Positions 26,385-35,029 of a stretch of DNA of 64,000 bases are shown in pieces. The stretch covers positions 1,294,001-1,358,000 of the forward strand of contig NZ_CP014525.1 in NCBI RefSeq assembly GCF_001611975.1, given 5' to 3'. The notes beneath the pieces were generated by a model, which was not told the DNA's origin, searched no databases, and saw only the letters and a program-made list of their open reading frames with translations. Each line of letters begins with the position of its first letter. The first letter of the stretch is position 1. The position numbers were made by a program, and so were the translations under genes. This DNA comes from Haematospirillum jordaniae. Its GTDB lineage: Bacteria > Pseudomonadota > Alphaproteobacteria > Rhodospirillales > Rhodospirillaceae.

Positions 26385-27039
26385 TGCCACGATCGGCATC
26401 TTGTGGGAGGCAACCCTGCAGACGCTGTACATGGTCTCGGTGTCCCTGTTCCTGAGTGTGCTGCTTGGTGCTCCGCTTGGGGTGCTGTTGGCCACAAGCC
26501 GTCGGGGTGAGCTGTTCGAGATGCCCTGGTTCCAGGTCGTCGTCGGACCGGTTGTCAATGCCGCCCGGTCGGTGCCTTTTATCATCCTGGCCGTTGCTAT
26601 TATTCCGTTTACACGCTTGGTGGCGGGGACCTCCATTGGCACGACGGCTGCAATTGTTCCGTTAACCGTGGCTGCGGTGCCCTTTCTGGCCCGTATTGTC
26701 GAGGGGGCTGTGCGCGAGGTGGATGCCGGTCTGGTTGAAGCCGCCCAGGCAATGGGGGCAAGGCCGTTGCAGGTGGTGTTCAAGGTATTGCTCCCCGAAG
26801 CCCTGCCGGGTTTGATCCACGGTATTACCCTCGCCTTGGTGGCGATGATTGGGTACTCCGCCATGGTGGGGGCTGTTGGCGGGGGTGGTCTTGGGGATTT
26901 GGGAATCCGTTACGGTTATCAGCGCTTCCGTCCGGATGTGATGATTGCCGTGGTGGTGGTCCTAGTGGCTCTGGTGCAGGGGCTCCAGACACTGGGGGAT
27001 TGGTTAGCCCGCAAGGCTGACAAACGAAATATCCAGTAA
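26353..27039 (+). CDS. metI: Methionine ABC transporter permease MetI
   Basis: Inner-membrane permease of the methionine importer, 228 residues with about five membrane helices. The EAA loop that docks on MetN reads VEAAQAMGARPLQVVFKVLLPEALPGLI (around residues 128-155). The ending GGGLGDLGIRYGYQRF is typical of MetI. Translation starts inside the end of metN, so the two are probably coupled. Confidence 0.96.
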   Translation: MPSIHELLLDSATIGILWEATLQTLYMVSVSLFLSVLLGAPLGVLLATSRRGELFEMPWFQVVVGPVVNAARSVPFIILAVAIIPFTRLVAGTSIGTTAAIVPLTVAAVPFLARIVEGAVREVDAGLVEAAQAMGARPLQVVFKVLLPEALPGLIHGITLALVAMIGYSAMVGAVGGGGLGDLGIRYGYQRFRPDVMIAVVVVLVALVQGLQTLGDWLARKADKRNIQ

Positions 27040-27070
27040 CCGGATACGCAGATTATAAAGGGGTTTTACA

Positions 27071-27856
27071 ATGCGTTTGTATGGTGTTCTGGCTGCGGCC
27101 GCTGTTATCACAGGTACCCTGATTTCGCTTGCCCAAGCCAAGGAGATCCGTATTGGCGTGACACCAGGCTCGCATGAACAGGTTGTCGAGAAGGTGGCCG
27201 AGCTGATCAAGGCGAAAGGGCATACCCTGAAGATTGTCACCTTCAGCGACTATATTCTGCCCAACCAGGCTTTGGCCAACGGTGATCTTGATGCCAACAG
27301 CTTCCAGCATGTTCCGTATCTGGAACAGCAGAAGAAGGGGCTGGGGGTTGATCTGGCCGTGGCCGGGACAAACTTTGTTGAGCCAATGGGTGTTTACGCG
27401 CGCACGGTGCGGTCCCTGTCTGACCTGAAAGAGGGGGCAAAGGTTGCTATCCCCAATGATCCATCCAATGGTGGTCGGGCGTTGCTCCTGTTGGCAGCCA
27501 AGGGCGTGATAACCGTCAATCCGTCTGCCGGCATGACACCTGGTGCGGCGGATGTGACCGGTAATCCGAAAAAGCTGAACTTCATAGAGCTGGATGCCGC
27601 CCAGCTTCCACGTTCCTTGGATGATGTTGATATTGCAGCGATCAACACAAACTATGCCTTGGAAGCAGGCCTCAATCCGTTGAAAGATGCCATTGTGATT
27701 GAAGATGCCAGCAGCCCGTATGCCAATATTGTTGTCGTCCGGTCAAAGGATAAGGACGAGGGCTGGGTCAAGGACTTGGTTGCTGCCTATCAGGCAGAGG
27801 ACATCCGCACCTTCATCCGGGATACCTTCAAGGGAGCGATTGTTCCGGCATTCTGA
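27071..27856 (+). CDS. metQ: Methionine-binding protein MetQ (NlpA family)
   Basis: Periplasmic substrate-binding protein for methionine. The 261 residues begin with a cleavable signal (cut likely after LAQA, about residue 23) and no lipobox Cys, so it is probably soluble rather than a lipoprotein as in E. coli. Family features are IRIGVTPGSHEQVVEKV, NGDLDANSFQHVPYLEQ, VAIPNDPSNGGRALLLL and INTNYALEAGL. AAAGGGG precedes the ATG. A strong terminator follows. Confidence 0.95.
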   Translation: MRLYGVLAAAAVITGTLISLAQAKEIRIGVTPGSHEQVVEKVAELIKAKGHTLKIVTFSDYILPNQALANGDLDANSFQHVPYLEQQKKGLGVDLAVAGTNFVEPMGVYARTVRSLSDLKEGAKVAIPNDPSNGGRALLLLAAKGVITVNPSAGMTPGAADVTGNPKKLNFIELDAAQLPRSLDDVDIAAINTNYALEAGLNPLKDAIVIEDASSPYANIVVVRSKDKDEGWVKDLVAAYQAEDIRTFIRDTFKGAIVPAF

Positions 27857-27875
27857 TCCGTGTATTCCCGTGAAG

Positions 27876-27903
27876 CAGCGCCCCGATGTGGGCGCTGTTT
27901 TTT
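27876..27903 (+). terminator. Rho-independent terminator of metNIQ
   Basis: AGCGCCC-CGATGT-GGGCGCT stem-loop (27877-27896) followed by GTTTTTTAT, 20 bp after the metQ stop. Confidence 0.88.
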
Positions 27904-27951
27904 ATGGCGCAAGAATGCGGGCGCTATAACGCAGTCGGCTTGTTCGTGTTT

Positions 27952-28494
27952 TCAGGGGGCGACCTGGTCACGCAGGCCCTGTAGCCATGACAGTCTCTGC
28001 TCGGCCCGCAGTATTTCTTCATCCAGCCAGCGTGTCATGTAGCCGGAATCCATGGCTGTTGCATCGCGTAGATCAGCCAACCTGGCCAAGCCTGTTTCCT
28101 GTGTTTCCACCAGAAGATCAACCTGTTCACGCTGATCCTCCGTGGGAAGGAGGTGGAGGAAACGGAACTTCAGTGCAGTGACAAGCTTGGACAGATCGCT
28201 GGCAGGCCGCAGGGGGGCTGTCATCAGGGTACGGAATGCATTCCGGCCGGCCTCTGTTATGGCAACACGCGCGTTGTCTTCCATGCCCTTGCCATCCAGA
28301 GGTTCAATCAGCCCTTCATAGCGCAACAGTTCTACTGACGTTCCCATTAACTCCAGCGATGGACCGGATAGCCGCGTAATAAAAAGCCGTGCAGAGGAGG
28401 CCAGATCAGCGTAATGCATGGCACTTTGGTAGACAGTTCCCAGAATGCACAAGCGTACGGCTTCGCGCGGGGTCAGGGTTTTGTCGGAAAACAT
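27952..28494 (-). CDS. PadR-like transcriptional regulator
   Basis: Predicted cytoplasmic regulator of 180 residues. The N-terminal half (about 8-80) has the winged-helix layout: EAVRLCILGTVYQSAMHYADLAS, then GTSVELLRYEGLIEPLDG and a wing ARVAITEAGRNAFRTLM. The C-terminal half (LTALKFRFLHLLPTEDQREQVDLL onward) is helical and probably dimerises, as in PadR proteins. The ATG at 28494 has GGAG about 10 nt upstream; longer starts would enter the A/T-rich regulatory region. A Fur-box-like sequence lies 82 bp upstream, in the gap shared with the divergent lipoprotein gene. The target is unknown. Confidence 0.72.
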   Translation of the reverse strand: MFSDKTLTPREAVRLCILGTVYQSAMHYADLASSARLFITRLSGPSLELMGTSVELLRYEGLIEPLDGKGMEDNARVAITEAGRNAFRTLMTAPLRPASDLSKLVTALKFRFLHLLPTEDQREQVDLLVETQETGLARLADLRDATAMDSGYMTRWLDEEILRAEQRLSWLQGLRDQVAP

Positions 28495-28575
28495 CAGGCA
28501 TGCTCCGGGAAGGCAGAACCGAACAGGGACACGCTCACTATAGGGCTGTTGTGACCCGGAATCCACATCATTTGT

Positions 28576-28594
28576 GATAATGATAACTAATATC
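28576..28594. promoter_or_regulatory. Fur-box-like site
   Basis: The 19 bases GATAATGATAACTAATATC match 16 of 19 positions of the classical Fur consensus GATAATGATAATCATTATC. The site lies in the 182-bp gap between the divergent PadR-like and lipoprotein genes and could control either. Confidence 0.62.
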
Positions 28595-28676
28595 AATAAA
28601 GGGCGGTGGCGTTCCTGTTGCTCCATCTTGTCTTGAGGGGTAAGAAGGACATTCTTTTACAGGCAGGAGTAATACT

Positions 28677-29036
28677 GTGCGGTCTGTGTGTTGGAAAGCG
28701 ATGGTTCTGGGTTCCGTATGTTTGCTGGCGGTCTTTGTGGCCGGTTGTACCGGGGCACCATGGGTTGACAGTCGACGTGAGGCTGGAGCCCCCGGCAAGC
28801 AGGTCGGTGCTTCTACCATGGATCGCATTGTGATCTGCCACGTTTCGGATGAAGATCCCGCTGTTCTACAAGGCATGGCGGACGCGCAGTGCCGCAGAAC
28901 TGGACGGACAGCTCTGTTTTCCCATACAGCACACTGGCAATGCGCGGTTGCGACACCGCACCGCAGTTATTACAAGTGTTCCGGCGCAGGCAGTGACCCT
29001 GAGCCCGAAGCGGCGGATCCGGATTCCCGTGAATAA
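28677..29036 (+). CDS. Small cysteine-rich lipoprotein of unknown function
   Basis: The 119-residue product has a hydrophobic N-terminus and a lipobox ending VAGC near residue 24, so it should be lipid-anchored. After it come IVICHVSDEDPAVLQGMADAQCRR and later WQCAVATPHRSYYKCSG; several cysteines could form disulfides. The tail is acidic. Translation begins at GTG 28677, with AGGAG 7 nt upstream. A Fur-box-like site lies 83 bp upstream, hinting at iron-responsive expression. The 3' end overlaps the convergent hydrolase gene by 67 bp. No function is recognised. Confidence 0.75.
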   Translation: MRSVCWKAMVLGSVCLLAVFVAGCTGAPWVDSRREAGAPGKQVGASTMDRIVICHVSDEDPAVLQGMADAQCRRTGRTALFSHTAHWQCAVATPHRSYYKCSGAGSDPEPEAADPDSRE

Positions 29037-29851
29037 AGTTGGTCGTGTATCCAGCTTATGGCAATTACGCCAGCACCATGGTCATACAGATTGGCATGCT
29101 CGCCATCAGGGAACGTAATTCTTTGCTTGGGGCCGGGGTGTGCCTCCAGAAGCTCTTGGCTGTGTGTATGAGGCACCGTTTCATCTTTCTCGCCGTGTAG
29201 AAGCAGAACCGGTGCCCGTACCTGACTGATACGGCGCAGTGATGTAAAGCGGTCAAGTGTGACAGCACGAGCCGGAAGCCATGGATAAATCCCTTGGGCC
29301 ACATCCGGGATACTGGTAAAGGCGGCCTCCAGAATGAGTCCGCGTGGTGGGTGTTCTGTAGCAAGCCAAGTCGCCACGCCGCTTCCCAGCGACTCACCAT
29401 GATAGAAAAGGCGATTTCCGTGCACGCCTTCTTCCAGAACATAGTTGCGTGCTGCTACCGCATCGATCTGCAGGCCATCTTCGCTGGGAGAGCCGGGATT
29501 TCCGCCAAACCCCCGATAATCCGGTACCATGACGCCAAAACCGGCATCCAGATACAGGCGGATCTTGCGGGCTACCCATGCCCGGTTTCCCGAATTGCCA
29601 TGAAAGATAATGACAGTCGCCGCCTCTTCCGATGGGGGTGGGGACCACCAAGCCGCAAGAGCCAGCCCGTCGGTTGTGCGGAATAGGATTTCACGCATTT
29701 CCGGCACATCATTGGCCTTTGGCGGGGCCGGTATTCCTTCCGGTTTATACAGAAGGTGACGTTGGAAAGCGAACATGCCAACAACAACCAGAACATAGAG
29801 GGCAATACCAATGCCCAGTGTTGCTCCTGCTATGTTGACTAGGTTGTTCAT
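28970..29851 (-). CDS. Alpha/beta hydrolase, membrane-anchored (BEM46/YfhR-like)
   Basis: The 293 residues begin with one membrane helix (about 8-30), then an alpha/beta hydrolase domain: oxyanion region VIIFHGNSGNRAWVARK, VPDYRGFGGNPGSPSEDG, nucleophile elbow FYHGESLGSG with Ser in GxSxG, an Asp in LLLHGEKDETVP and a His in FPDGEHANLYDHG. The catalytic triad is therefore complete. The family contains esterases with poorly known substrates. It lies 3 bp upstream of prfB's stop side, reading the same way. Confidence 0.85.
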   Translation of the reverse strand: MNNLVNIAGATLGIGIALYVLVVVGMFAFQRHLLYKPEGIPAPPKANDVPEMREILFRTTDGLALAAWWSPPPSEEAATVIIFHGNSGNRAWVARKIRLYLDAGFGVMVPDYRGFGGNPGSPSEDGLQIDAVAARNYVLEEGVHGNRLFYHGESLGSGVATWLATEHPPRGLILEAAFTSIPDVAQGIYPWLPARAVTLDRFTSLRRISQVRAPVLLLHGEKDETVPHTHSQELLEAHPGPKQRITFPDGEHANLYDHGAGVIAISWIHDQLYSRESGSAASGSGSLPAPEHL

Positions 29852-29854
29852 TGC

Positions 29855-30980
29855 CTATCCGCTGTTTGCCGTGTCGGCGTATCCCTTGATCTTCTGTGCC
29901 AGTGATGCTGCCATGAACGGATCAAGATCGCCATCCAGAACCCCCTGTGTATCGGATGTTTCAAGGCTGGTCCGCAGGTCCTTGACCATCTGGTAGGGTT
30001 GCAGCACGTATGAACGGATCTGATGACCCCAGCCAATGTCTGTCTTGGCGTCTTGCTCGGCCTGGCTTGCTGCTTCGCGTTTCTGGAGTTCCAGCTCGTA
30101 CAGGCGGGCTTTCAACATCTTCCAGCAGGCATCGCGGTTCTGGTGCTGCGACCGTTGTGTCTGGCAGGCCACGACAACACCCGTTGGTATATGGGTAATA
30201 CGCACAGCGGATTCGGTCCTGTTGACGTGCTGTCCACCCGCACCTGATGCCCGGTAGGTATCAATCCGGCAATCGCTTTCGGCAATCTCGATCTCGATGT
30301 TGTCATCAACGACCGGGTAGACCCATACTGACGAGAATGACGTATGCCGTCTGGCCGAGCTGTCAAACGGTGAAATGCGTACCAGCCGGTGCACGCCACT
30401 TTCGGTCTTCAGCCAGCCATAGGCATTGTGCCCCTTGACCTGAAGGGTGACAGACTTGATGCCGGCTTCTTCACCTTCCGATTCTTCCAGAATCTCGACG
30501 CTGTAGCCGTGTTTCTCGCACCAGCGGGTATACATGCGCATCAGGATGTTGGCCCAGTCCTGGGCTTCGGTACCGCCGGCCCCGGCATTGATTTCCAGAT
30601 AGGCGTCATTGGGGTCGGCCTCGCCGGAGAGCAAGCTTTCCAGCTGGCGCTTCTCGGTTTCCGCGTGAACCTGGCGCAGGGCGGCCAGTCCTTCCTCGAC
30701 GGTTGGCTCATCACCCTCAGCCTCGCCAAGTTCGACCAGGGTGCAGGCGTCCTCAAATTCCTCTTCCAGTTTGCGAAAGCTGGTCAGGGCTTGTTCCAAG
30801 CGGGTGCGTTCCTGCATCACCTTCTGTGCTTCAGCCGGTTTGTCCCACAGGGCCGGGTTTTCAGCCAAGGCGTTCAGTTCATCCAGTCGGAGGTGGGCTG
30901 TATCCCAGTCAAAGATGCCTCCTCAGCAGGGCCATTGCCTGCTTGATCTCGTCGGCCATCGCCTGTGCTTCGGCACGCAT
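29855..30980 (-). CDS. prfB: Peptide chain release factor 2 (programmed +1 frameshift)
   Basis: Release factor for UGA and UAA stops. Translation starts at ATG 30980 (MRAEAQAMADEIKQ), reaches an in-frame TGA as codon 24 (30911-30909), and shifts +1 to continue to 29855, giving about 374 residues (E. coli 365). After the shift it reads LDWDTAHLRLDELNALAENP. The domain-3 motif GGQHVNRTESAVRI holds the catalytic GGQ loop. The RF2 codon-recognition tripeptide SPF is seen in VRISPFDSSARRHTSF. Coordinates span both frames. Confidence 0.96.
30908..30923 (-). promoter_or_regulatory. prfB: prfB programmed frameshift site
   Basis: On the - strand AGGAGG CAT CTT TGA C: an internal Shine-Dalgarno, a 3-nt spacer, the CTT slip codon and UGA followed by C. 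This is the established autoregulatory RF2 arrangement: low RF2 lets the ribosome slip forward past the UGA. Confidence 0.96.
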
Positions 30981-31094
30981 GGTTCGTGTCTTTCCTGTTG
31001 CCTTTTATGTCCGTGTCCGGCATCGCACCGGACGGAGGAGGGTTTTATGGCATCTTGCCCGTGGTATCAACCCTGCGGCATGGGATACCTGCAT

Positions 31095-33572
31095 TCAGTA
31101 CAGCCCGCCGGCCCGGGGTTGGCCATCCTGTCGGGGCGGTGGGCGTTTTGCACTGTCGGCCGGTTCGCGGTACACATCGGCAGGACCAAGAAGGGCGTCT
31201 TCGTCGGTAATGACGGCATCGTCCTGGCTTTCAACGCTTTCTGCCATGGCTGCCGATCCGTCAACAACACCTCCGGTGGTAAATCCCGGACTATTGCCGA
31301 CCTTGAATGCTTCCTGGATGACATCGCTATCACCAGGCATGGCTAGACGGCCGCTGCGGTGATCCACCCGGACCAGCTGGATTCCACGTGGGACCGCGAA
31401 GGGGCGTACTGGCTTGCCTTTCAGGGCATCTTTCATGAAGTCGTGGAAGATTGGCAGTGCCGTACTGGCACCGGTTTCCCGCTGCCCCAGTGACTTGGGT
31501 TCATCAAACCCGACAAAGGCGCCAACAACCAGATCCGGGGTAAATCCGATGAACCAGGTGTCGTTGCTATCATTTGTGGTTCCGGTCTTGCCTGCCATGG
31601 GAACCCCGAGTGGTGCGAGGCGGCGTGCCGTACCATATTGGACCGCACCTTCCAGAATATGCACGATCTGGTACACACTGCGTGGATCTGCAATCTGTTC
31701 CCGGTAATCTGGAATTTCCGGCATCGGCTGTCCTGTCCAGAACACGTCGCGGCAATCCGGGCATGGGCGTGTGTCATGCCGGTATACTGTTGTGCCGCTG
31801 CGATCCTGGATTCGGTCGATCAGGGTTGGTGTGATCCGTTTTCCGCCGTTGGCCAGCATGGCATACGCGGTTGTCAGGCGGAGAACCGTGGTTTCCCCGG
31901 CGCCTAGGGATGAAGCCAGATTGCGCGGGAACTTCCGGTCGATGCCGAAGACTTCAGCGGTGCGTGCAACTTTGTCCATGCCGGTGGCCTGGGCCAAGCG
32001 GATGGTCATCAGGTTTCTGGATTTCTCCAGCCCGACCCTCAGTGTTGTCGGGCCATAGTATTGGCCAGAGTAGTTTTTAGGCTTCCAGAGCGGTAGGCCC
32101 GGGCCCTGGTCGTACACAAAGGGGGCGTCCATGATCAGGGTTGACGGACTGAATCCCGACTCAAGGGCAGCTAGATAGATAAATGGCTTTAACGCCGATC
32201 CCGGTTGGCGCAGGGCTTGTGTGGCGCGGTTGAACTCCGACCGTTCGGACGAAAATCCACCCACCATGGCCAGAACGCGCCCGGTGTGGGGATCCATGGC
32301 CACAAGGGCCCCCTCTACCTTGGGGATTTGTTCTAGGCTGTATTCATGCGCCCGGTTGGTTTCCCCAACCAAGATGATATCGCCAACCTTGACGATAGCG
32401 CCCGGGCTTTGTGCCCGTGTCCATTTCATGGACTGAAAGGAAACGGTCCCGGTGCTGCCATCTGCAAAGCCAACGACAACCCGTTCCCGTTCAACTTTCA
32501 GGACGGCGGCCAGTCCCCAATGTTCCGGTGTGCCAAGGGGGGGGCGGAATGTGCCCAGAACCTGTTTCCAGGCACCCGGATCGGCCAACTCTGCCAGAAC
32601 ACCCCGCCAGCCATGGCGGCGGTCATAGGCAATAAGGCCATTGTGCAGGGCTTTTTCAGCAAGGTGCTGGTAGATGGGGTCCAGTGTTGTCCGGACGGCG
32701 AGGCCCCCCTTGTAAAGGGAATTCTCGCCATAGCGGGCGACAATCTGCCGGCGGACTTCTTCTGCAAAGAAATCGGCACCCCGGACATACTCTGTCTCAT
32801 CGCGGTCCTTGGTTTCCAAGGGGTCTGCCAAGGCTGCGGTGGCTTCTTCCGGACTGACGTTGCCGTCTTCCAGCATTCTCATGATGACCCAGTTGCGTCG
32901 CTCCAGGGCAGCGGCGTGTTTGCGTACCGGGTGGTAGTTGTTCGGGGCCTTGGGGACAGCAGCCAGATAAGCGGCTTCGGCAACGGTGAGCTGATCCAGC
33001 GTTTTGTTGAAGTAATTCAGGGCGGCGGCTGCTACGCCATAGGAACCATAGCCAAGGTAAATTTCGTTCAGGTACAGCTCCAGAATATGATCCTTGGAGA
33101 AGGCCTGCTCGATACGCAGGGCCAGAATGGCTTCCTTAATCTTGCGCTCTATGGATACTTCGTTGGTCAGCAGAAAGTTCTTGGCGACCTGTTGGGTGAT
33201 TGTAGAGGCGCCAACCGGGCGTTTGTCGGAACCAAAATTGCGGGCATTGACGATAACCGCGCGGGCTAGGCCTGTCAGATCCAAGCCGTAGTGCTGGTAA
33301 AAGTTCTTATCTTCAGCGGACAGGAAGGCATCAATAACCCGGCGGGGCACGGCAGAGACAGGGACAAAAACCCGTTTTTCAACAGCATATTCAGTGATCA
33401 GCCGCCCGTCGCCGGCATAAAGGCGTGTTGTGATCGGTGGCTGGTAGTCAGCCAGCTGCCGATAGTCTGGCAGATCACGTCCAAAGTGCCACATAACGCT
33501 GCCAACAACAGCGATCCCGGCGATAATGGATAAAAGCAACAAACTGAAAACAACGACCAGAACCCTGGACAT
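31095..33572 (-). CDS. mrcA: Penicillin-binding protein 1A (bifunctional)
   Basis: Class A PBP that polymerises and cross-links peptidoglycan. 825 residues: membrane helix about 7-29, glycosyltransferase (GT51) domain with catalytic Glu in LSAEDKNFYQHYGLD (about E87) and GASTITQQVAKN, an OB-type middle domain, then transpeptidase motifs SALK (in RQPGSALKPFIYL), SRN (in LEKSRNLMTIRL) and KTG (in PMAGKTGTTNDSND). The last 80 residues are acidic and Pro-rich. It follows the amidase gene by 113 bp, suggesting one wall-remodelling unit. Confidence 0.96.
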   Translation of the reverse strand: MSRVLVVVFSLLLLSIIAGIAVVGSVMWHFGRDLPDYRQLADYQPPITTRLYAGDGRLITEYAVEKRVFVPVSAVPRRVIDAFLSAEDKNFYQHYGLDLTGLARAVIVNARNFGSDKRPVGASTITQQVAKNFLLTNEVSIERKIKEAILALRIEQAFSKDHILELYLNEIYLGYGSYGVAAAALNYFNKTLDQLTVAEAAYLAAVPKAPNNYHPVRKHAAALERRNWVIMRMLEDGNVSPEEATAALADPLETKDRDETEYVRGADFFAEEVRRQIVARYGENSLYKGGLAVRTTLDPIYQHLAEKALHNGLIAYDRRHGWRGVLAELADPGAWKQVLGTFRPPLGTPEHWGLAAVLKVERERVVVGFADGSTGTVSFQSMKWTRAQSPGAIVKVGDIILVGETNRAHEYSLEQIPKVEGALVAMDPHTGRVLAMVGGFSSERSEFNRATQALRQPGSALKPFIYLAALESGFSPSTLIMDAPFVYDQGPGLPLWKPKNYSGQYYGPTTLRVGLEKSRNLMTIRLAQATGMDKVARTAEVFGIDRKFPRNLASSLGAGETTVLRLTTAYAMLANGGKRITPTLIDRIQDRSGTTVYRHDTRPCPDCRDVFWTGQPMPEIPDYREQIADPRSVYQIVHILEGAVQYGTARRLAPLGVPMAGKTGTTNDSNDTWFIGFTPDLVVGAFVGFDEPKSLGQRETGASTALPIFHDFMKDALKGKPVRPFAVPRGIQLVRVDHRSGRLAMPGDSDVIQEAFKVGNSPGFTTGGVVDGSAAMAESVESQDDAVITDEDALLGPADVYREPADSAKRPPPRQDGQPRAGGLY

Positions 33573-33685
33573 GAGCGGGTATACCTTTGTTTCACGGCGC
33601 CGCTGCCGCAGATGCCTATACGTCTGAGAAGCCGGACACTATAGCGGCTGAAGGTCACGCCAGCTACCGAAGTTTGGTGTCTGTT

Positions 33686-35029
33686 TCATGGCAGAGAGGC
33701 TTTCTGGGTGGCCGAGAAATAACGGTCTATGGCGCGGACCATGGCTGATGCCAGTTTCTTGCGATAGCCCCGGGTTCGCAGCAGGCGTTCTTCATCACGG
33801 TTTGTCAGATAGCCCATTTCCATCAGAAATGACGGAATATCGGGTGCCTTCAGGACAGCAAACCCGGCAAAGCGGTGTGACCGCGGCAGCAGTGTGATAT
33901 CGCGCCGCAGTTCGGCAATCACAATTTCAGCCAGCCGGGACGACAGATTCATGGTCTCCCTCTGGGCTAGGTCAATCAGGATGTTGGTGACTTCCTTGCT
34001 CTCGTGGCTCAGGTCGATTCCAGCAATAATGTCCGCCTTGTTTTCTGATGTGGCAAGGGCAGCAGCCTCGGCGTCAGAGGCATTGTCCGACAGGGTATAG
34101 ACGGAAAGGCCCCGTATCGACGGCTTGGCCCCGGCATCGGCATGGATTGAAATAAACAGGTCGGCCCGGTGCGTGCGGGCAATGGCCACGCGCTCTCTCA
34201 GTTGCAGGAAGATATCCCGGTCCCGGGTCAGGTGTACCGTGTACCGGCCCGTTTTATCCAGTGCGGCTTTGAGTTCCCGCGCTGTGGACAGGGTCAGGTT
34301 TTTCTCGAAAATACCGGATACCCCGGTGGCGCCGGGATCAATACCTCCATGGCCCGGGTCGAGGACAATCACAGGCTTGGCTGGAGACGGTACGGCCTTG
34401 CGTTTCTCCGGCGTCATCGGCTGGCGGGGCAGGGTGTTGTCAACCTGTGTCGTCGCTGGCTCCGTATCCTGAGGGCCATGCTTGGGGCGAAATGTGCCGG
34501 TCCGGTTTCCCGGTCCGGCAGAGCGCTGGAACATAGCTGCGTCAACGGGTGCCAGATCCACCACCAGACGCCAACTGGTTTGTTCCCCCGGGGGGAGGAC
34601 GAACATATTCTTCACGGCAGCAGGTTCTGCCAAATCTAGGACAATACGGGAGTTGCCGGGCTGGAACAGGCCATAACGCATGGCCTTGACCAGAAGGCCC
34701 GGCTTTCCCGGGACAGCGGGCTGTTCGAACTGCCAGTCAATTTCCGGAAGGTCAATGATGATACGGGCTGGGTTCGTCAGGGAAAAGGCACTGAACGGAA
34801 CGTCGCCGGTCACATCGATCACAACACGGGTAAATGTCCCATGGTTGCCTAGGCGTACATTCCGTGCGCCAACCGCTTCGGCTCCGTGGCTGGAGAACAG
34901 GACGACCCCGGCCAGCCCGGCTGCACCAGCCAGGATAGCCCGCCGTGACAGGCAGGGATATTCCAGTCCATCCCGGGCGGGGGCAAAAGCGACAAGTGTA
35001 TTTCTGGAAGGAGTCTTGGGCGTGTCCAT
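33686..35029 (-). CDS. amiC: N-acetylmuramoyl-L-alanine amidase (AmiC type)
   Basis: Zinc amidase that cleaves the peptide from MurNAc during cell separation. 447 residues: a Tat-like signal SRRAILAGAAGLAGVVLF (about 28-45), AMIN domain (about 55-160) for envelope targeting, a Pro-rich linker, and an Amidase_3 domain with VLDPGHGGIDPGA, zinc-site Glu in GIFEKNLTLS, ISIHADA, and catalytic Glu in PSFLMEMGYLTN. Tat export is also known for E. coli AmiA and AmiC. It is divergent from rne. Confidence 0.94.
   Translation of the reverse strand: MDTPKTPSRNTLVAFAPARDGLEYPCLSRRAILAGAAGLAGVVLFSSHGAEAVGARNVRLGNHGTFTRVVIDVTGDVPFSAFSLTNPARIIIDLPEIDWQFEQPAVPGKPGLLVKAMRYGLFQPGNSRIVLDLAEPAAVKNMFVLPPGEQTSWRLVVDLAPVDAAMFQRSAGPGNRTGTFRPKHGPQDTEPATTQVDNTLPRQPMTPEKRKAVPSPAKPVIVLDPGHGGIDPGATGVSGIFEKNLTLSTARELKAALDKTGRYTVHLTRDRDIFLQLRERVAIARTHRADLFISIHADAGAKPSIRGLSVYTLSDNASDAEAAALATSENKADIIAGIDLSHESKEVTNILIDLAQRETMNLSSRLAEIVIAELRRDITLLPRSHRFAGFAVLKAPDIPSFLMEMGYLTNRDEERLLRTRGYRKKLASAMVRAIDRYFSATQKASLP

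Noticed and set aside
28970..29036. 67-bp overlap between lipoprotein and hydrolase genes as a frameshift or assembly error
   Set aside because: The genes are convergent on opposite strands and both C-termini are plausible tails beyond the conserved regions.
30868..30980. prfB as a pseudogene because of the in-frame TGA
   Set aside because: The TGA is part of the conserved +1 programmed frameshift signal.
32346..33269. 307-codon + strand frame opposite the PBP1a gene
   Set aside because: Mirror of a well-supported class A PBP. It is glycine- and cysteine-rich without motifs.
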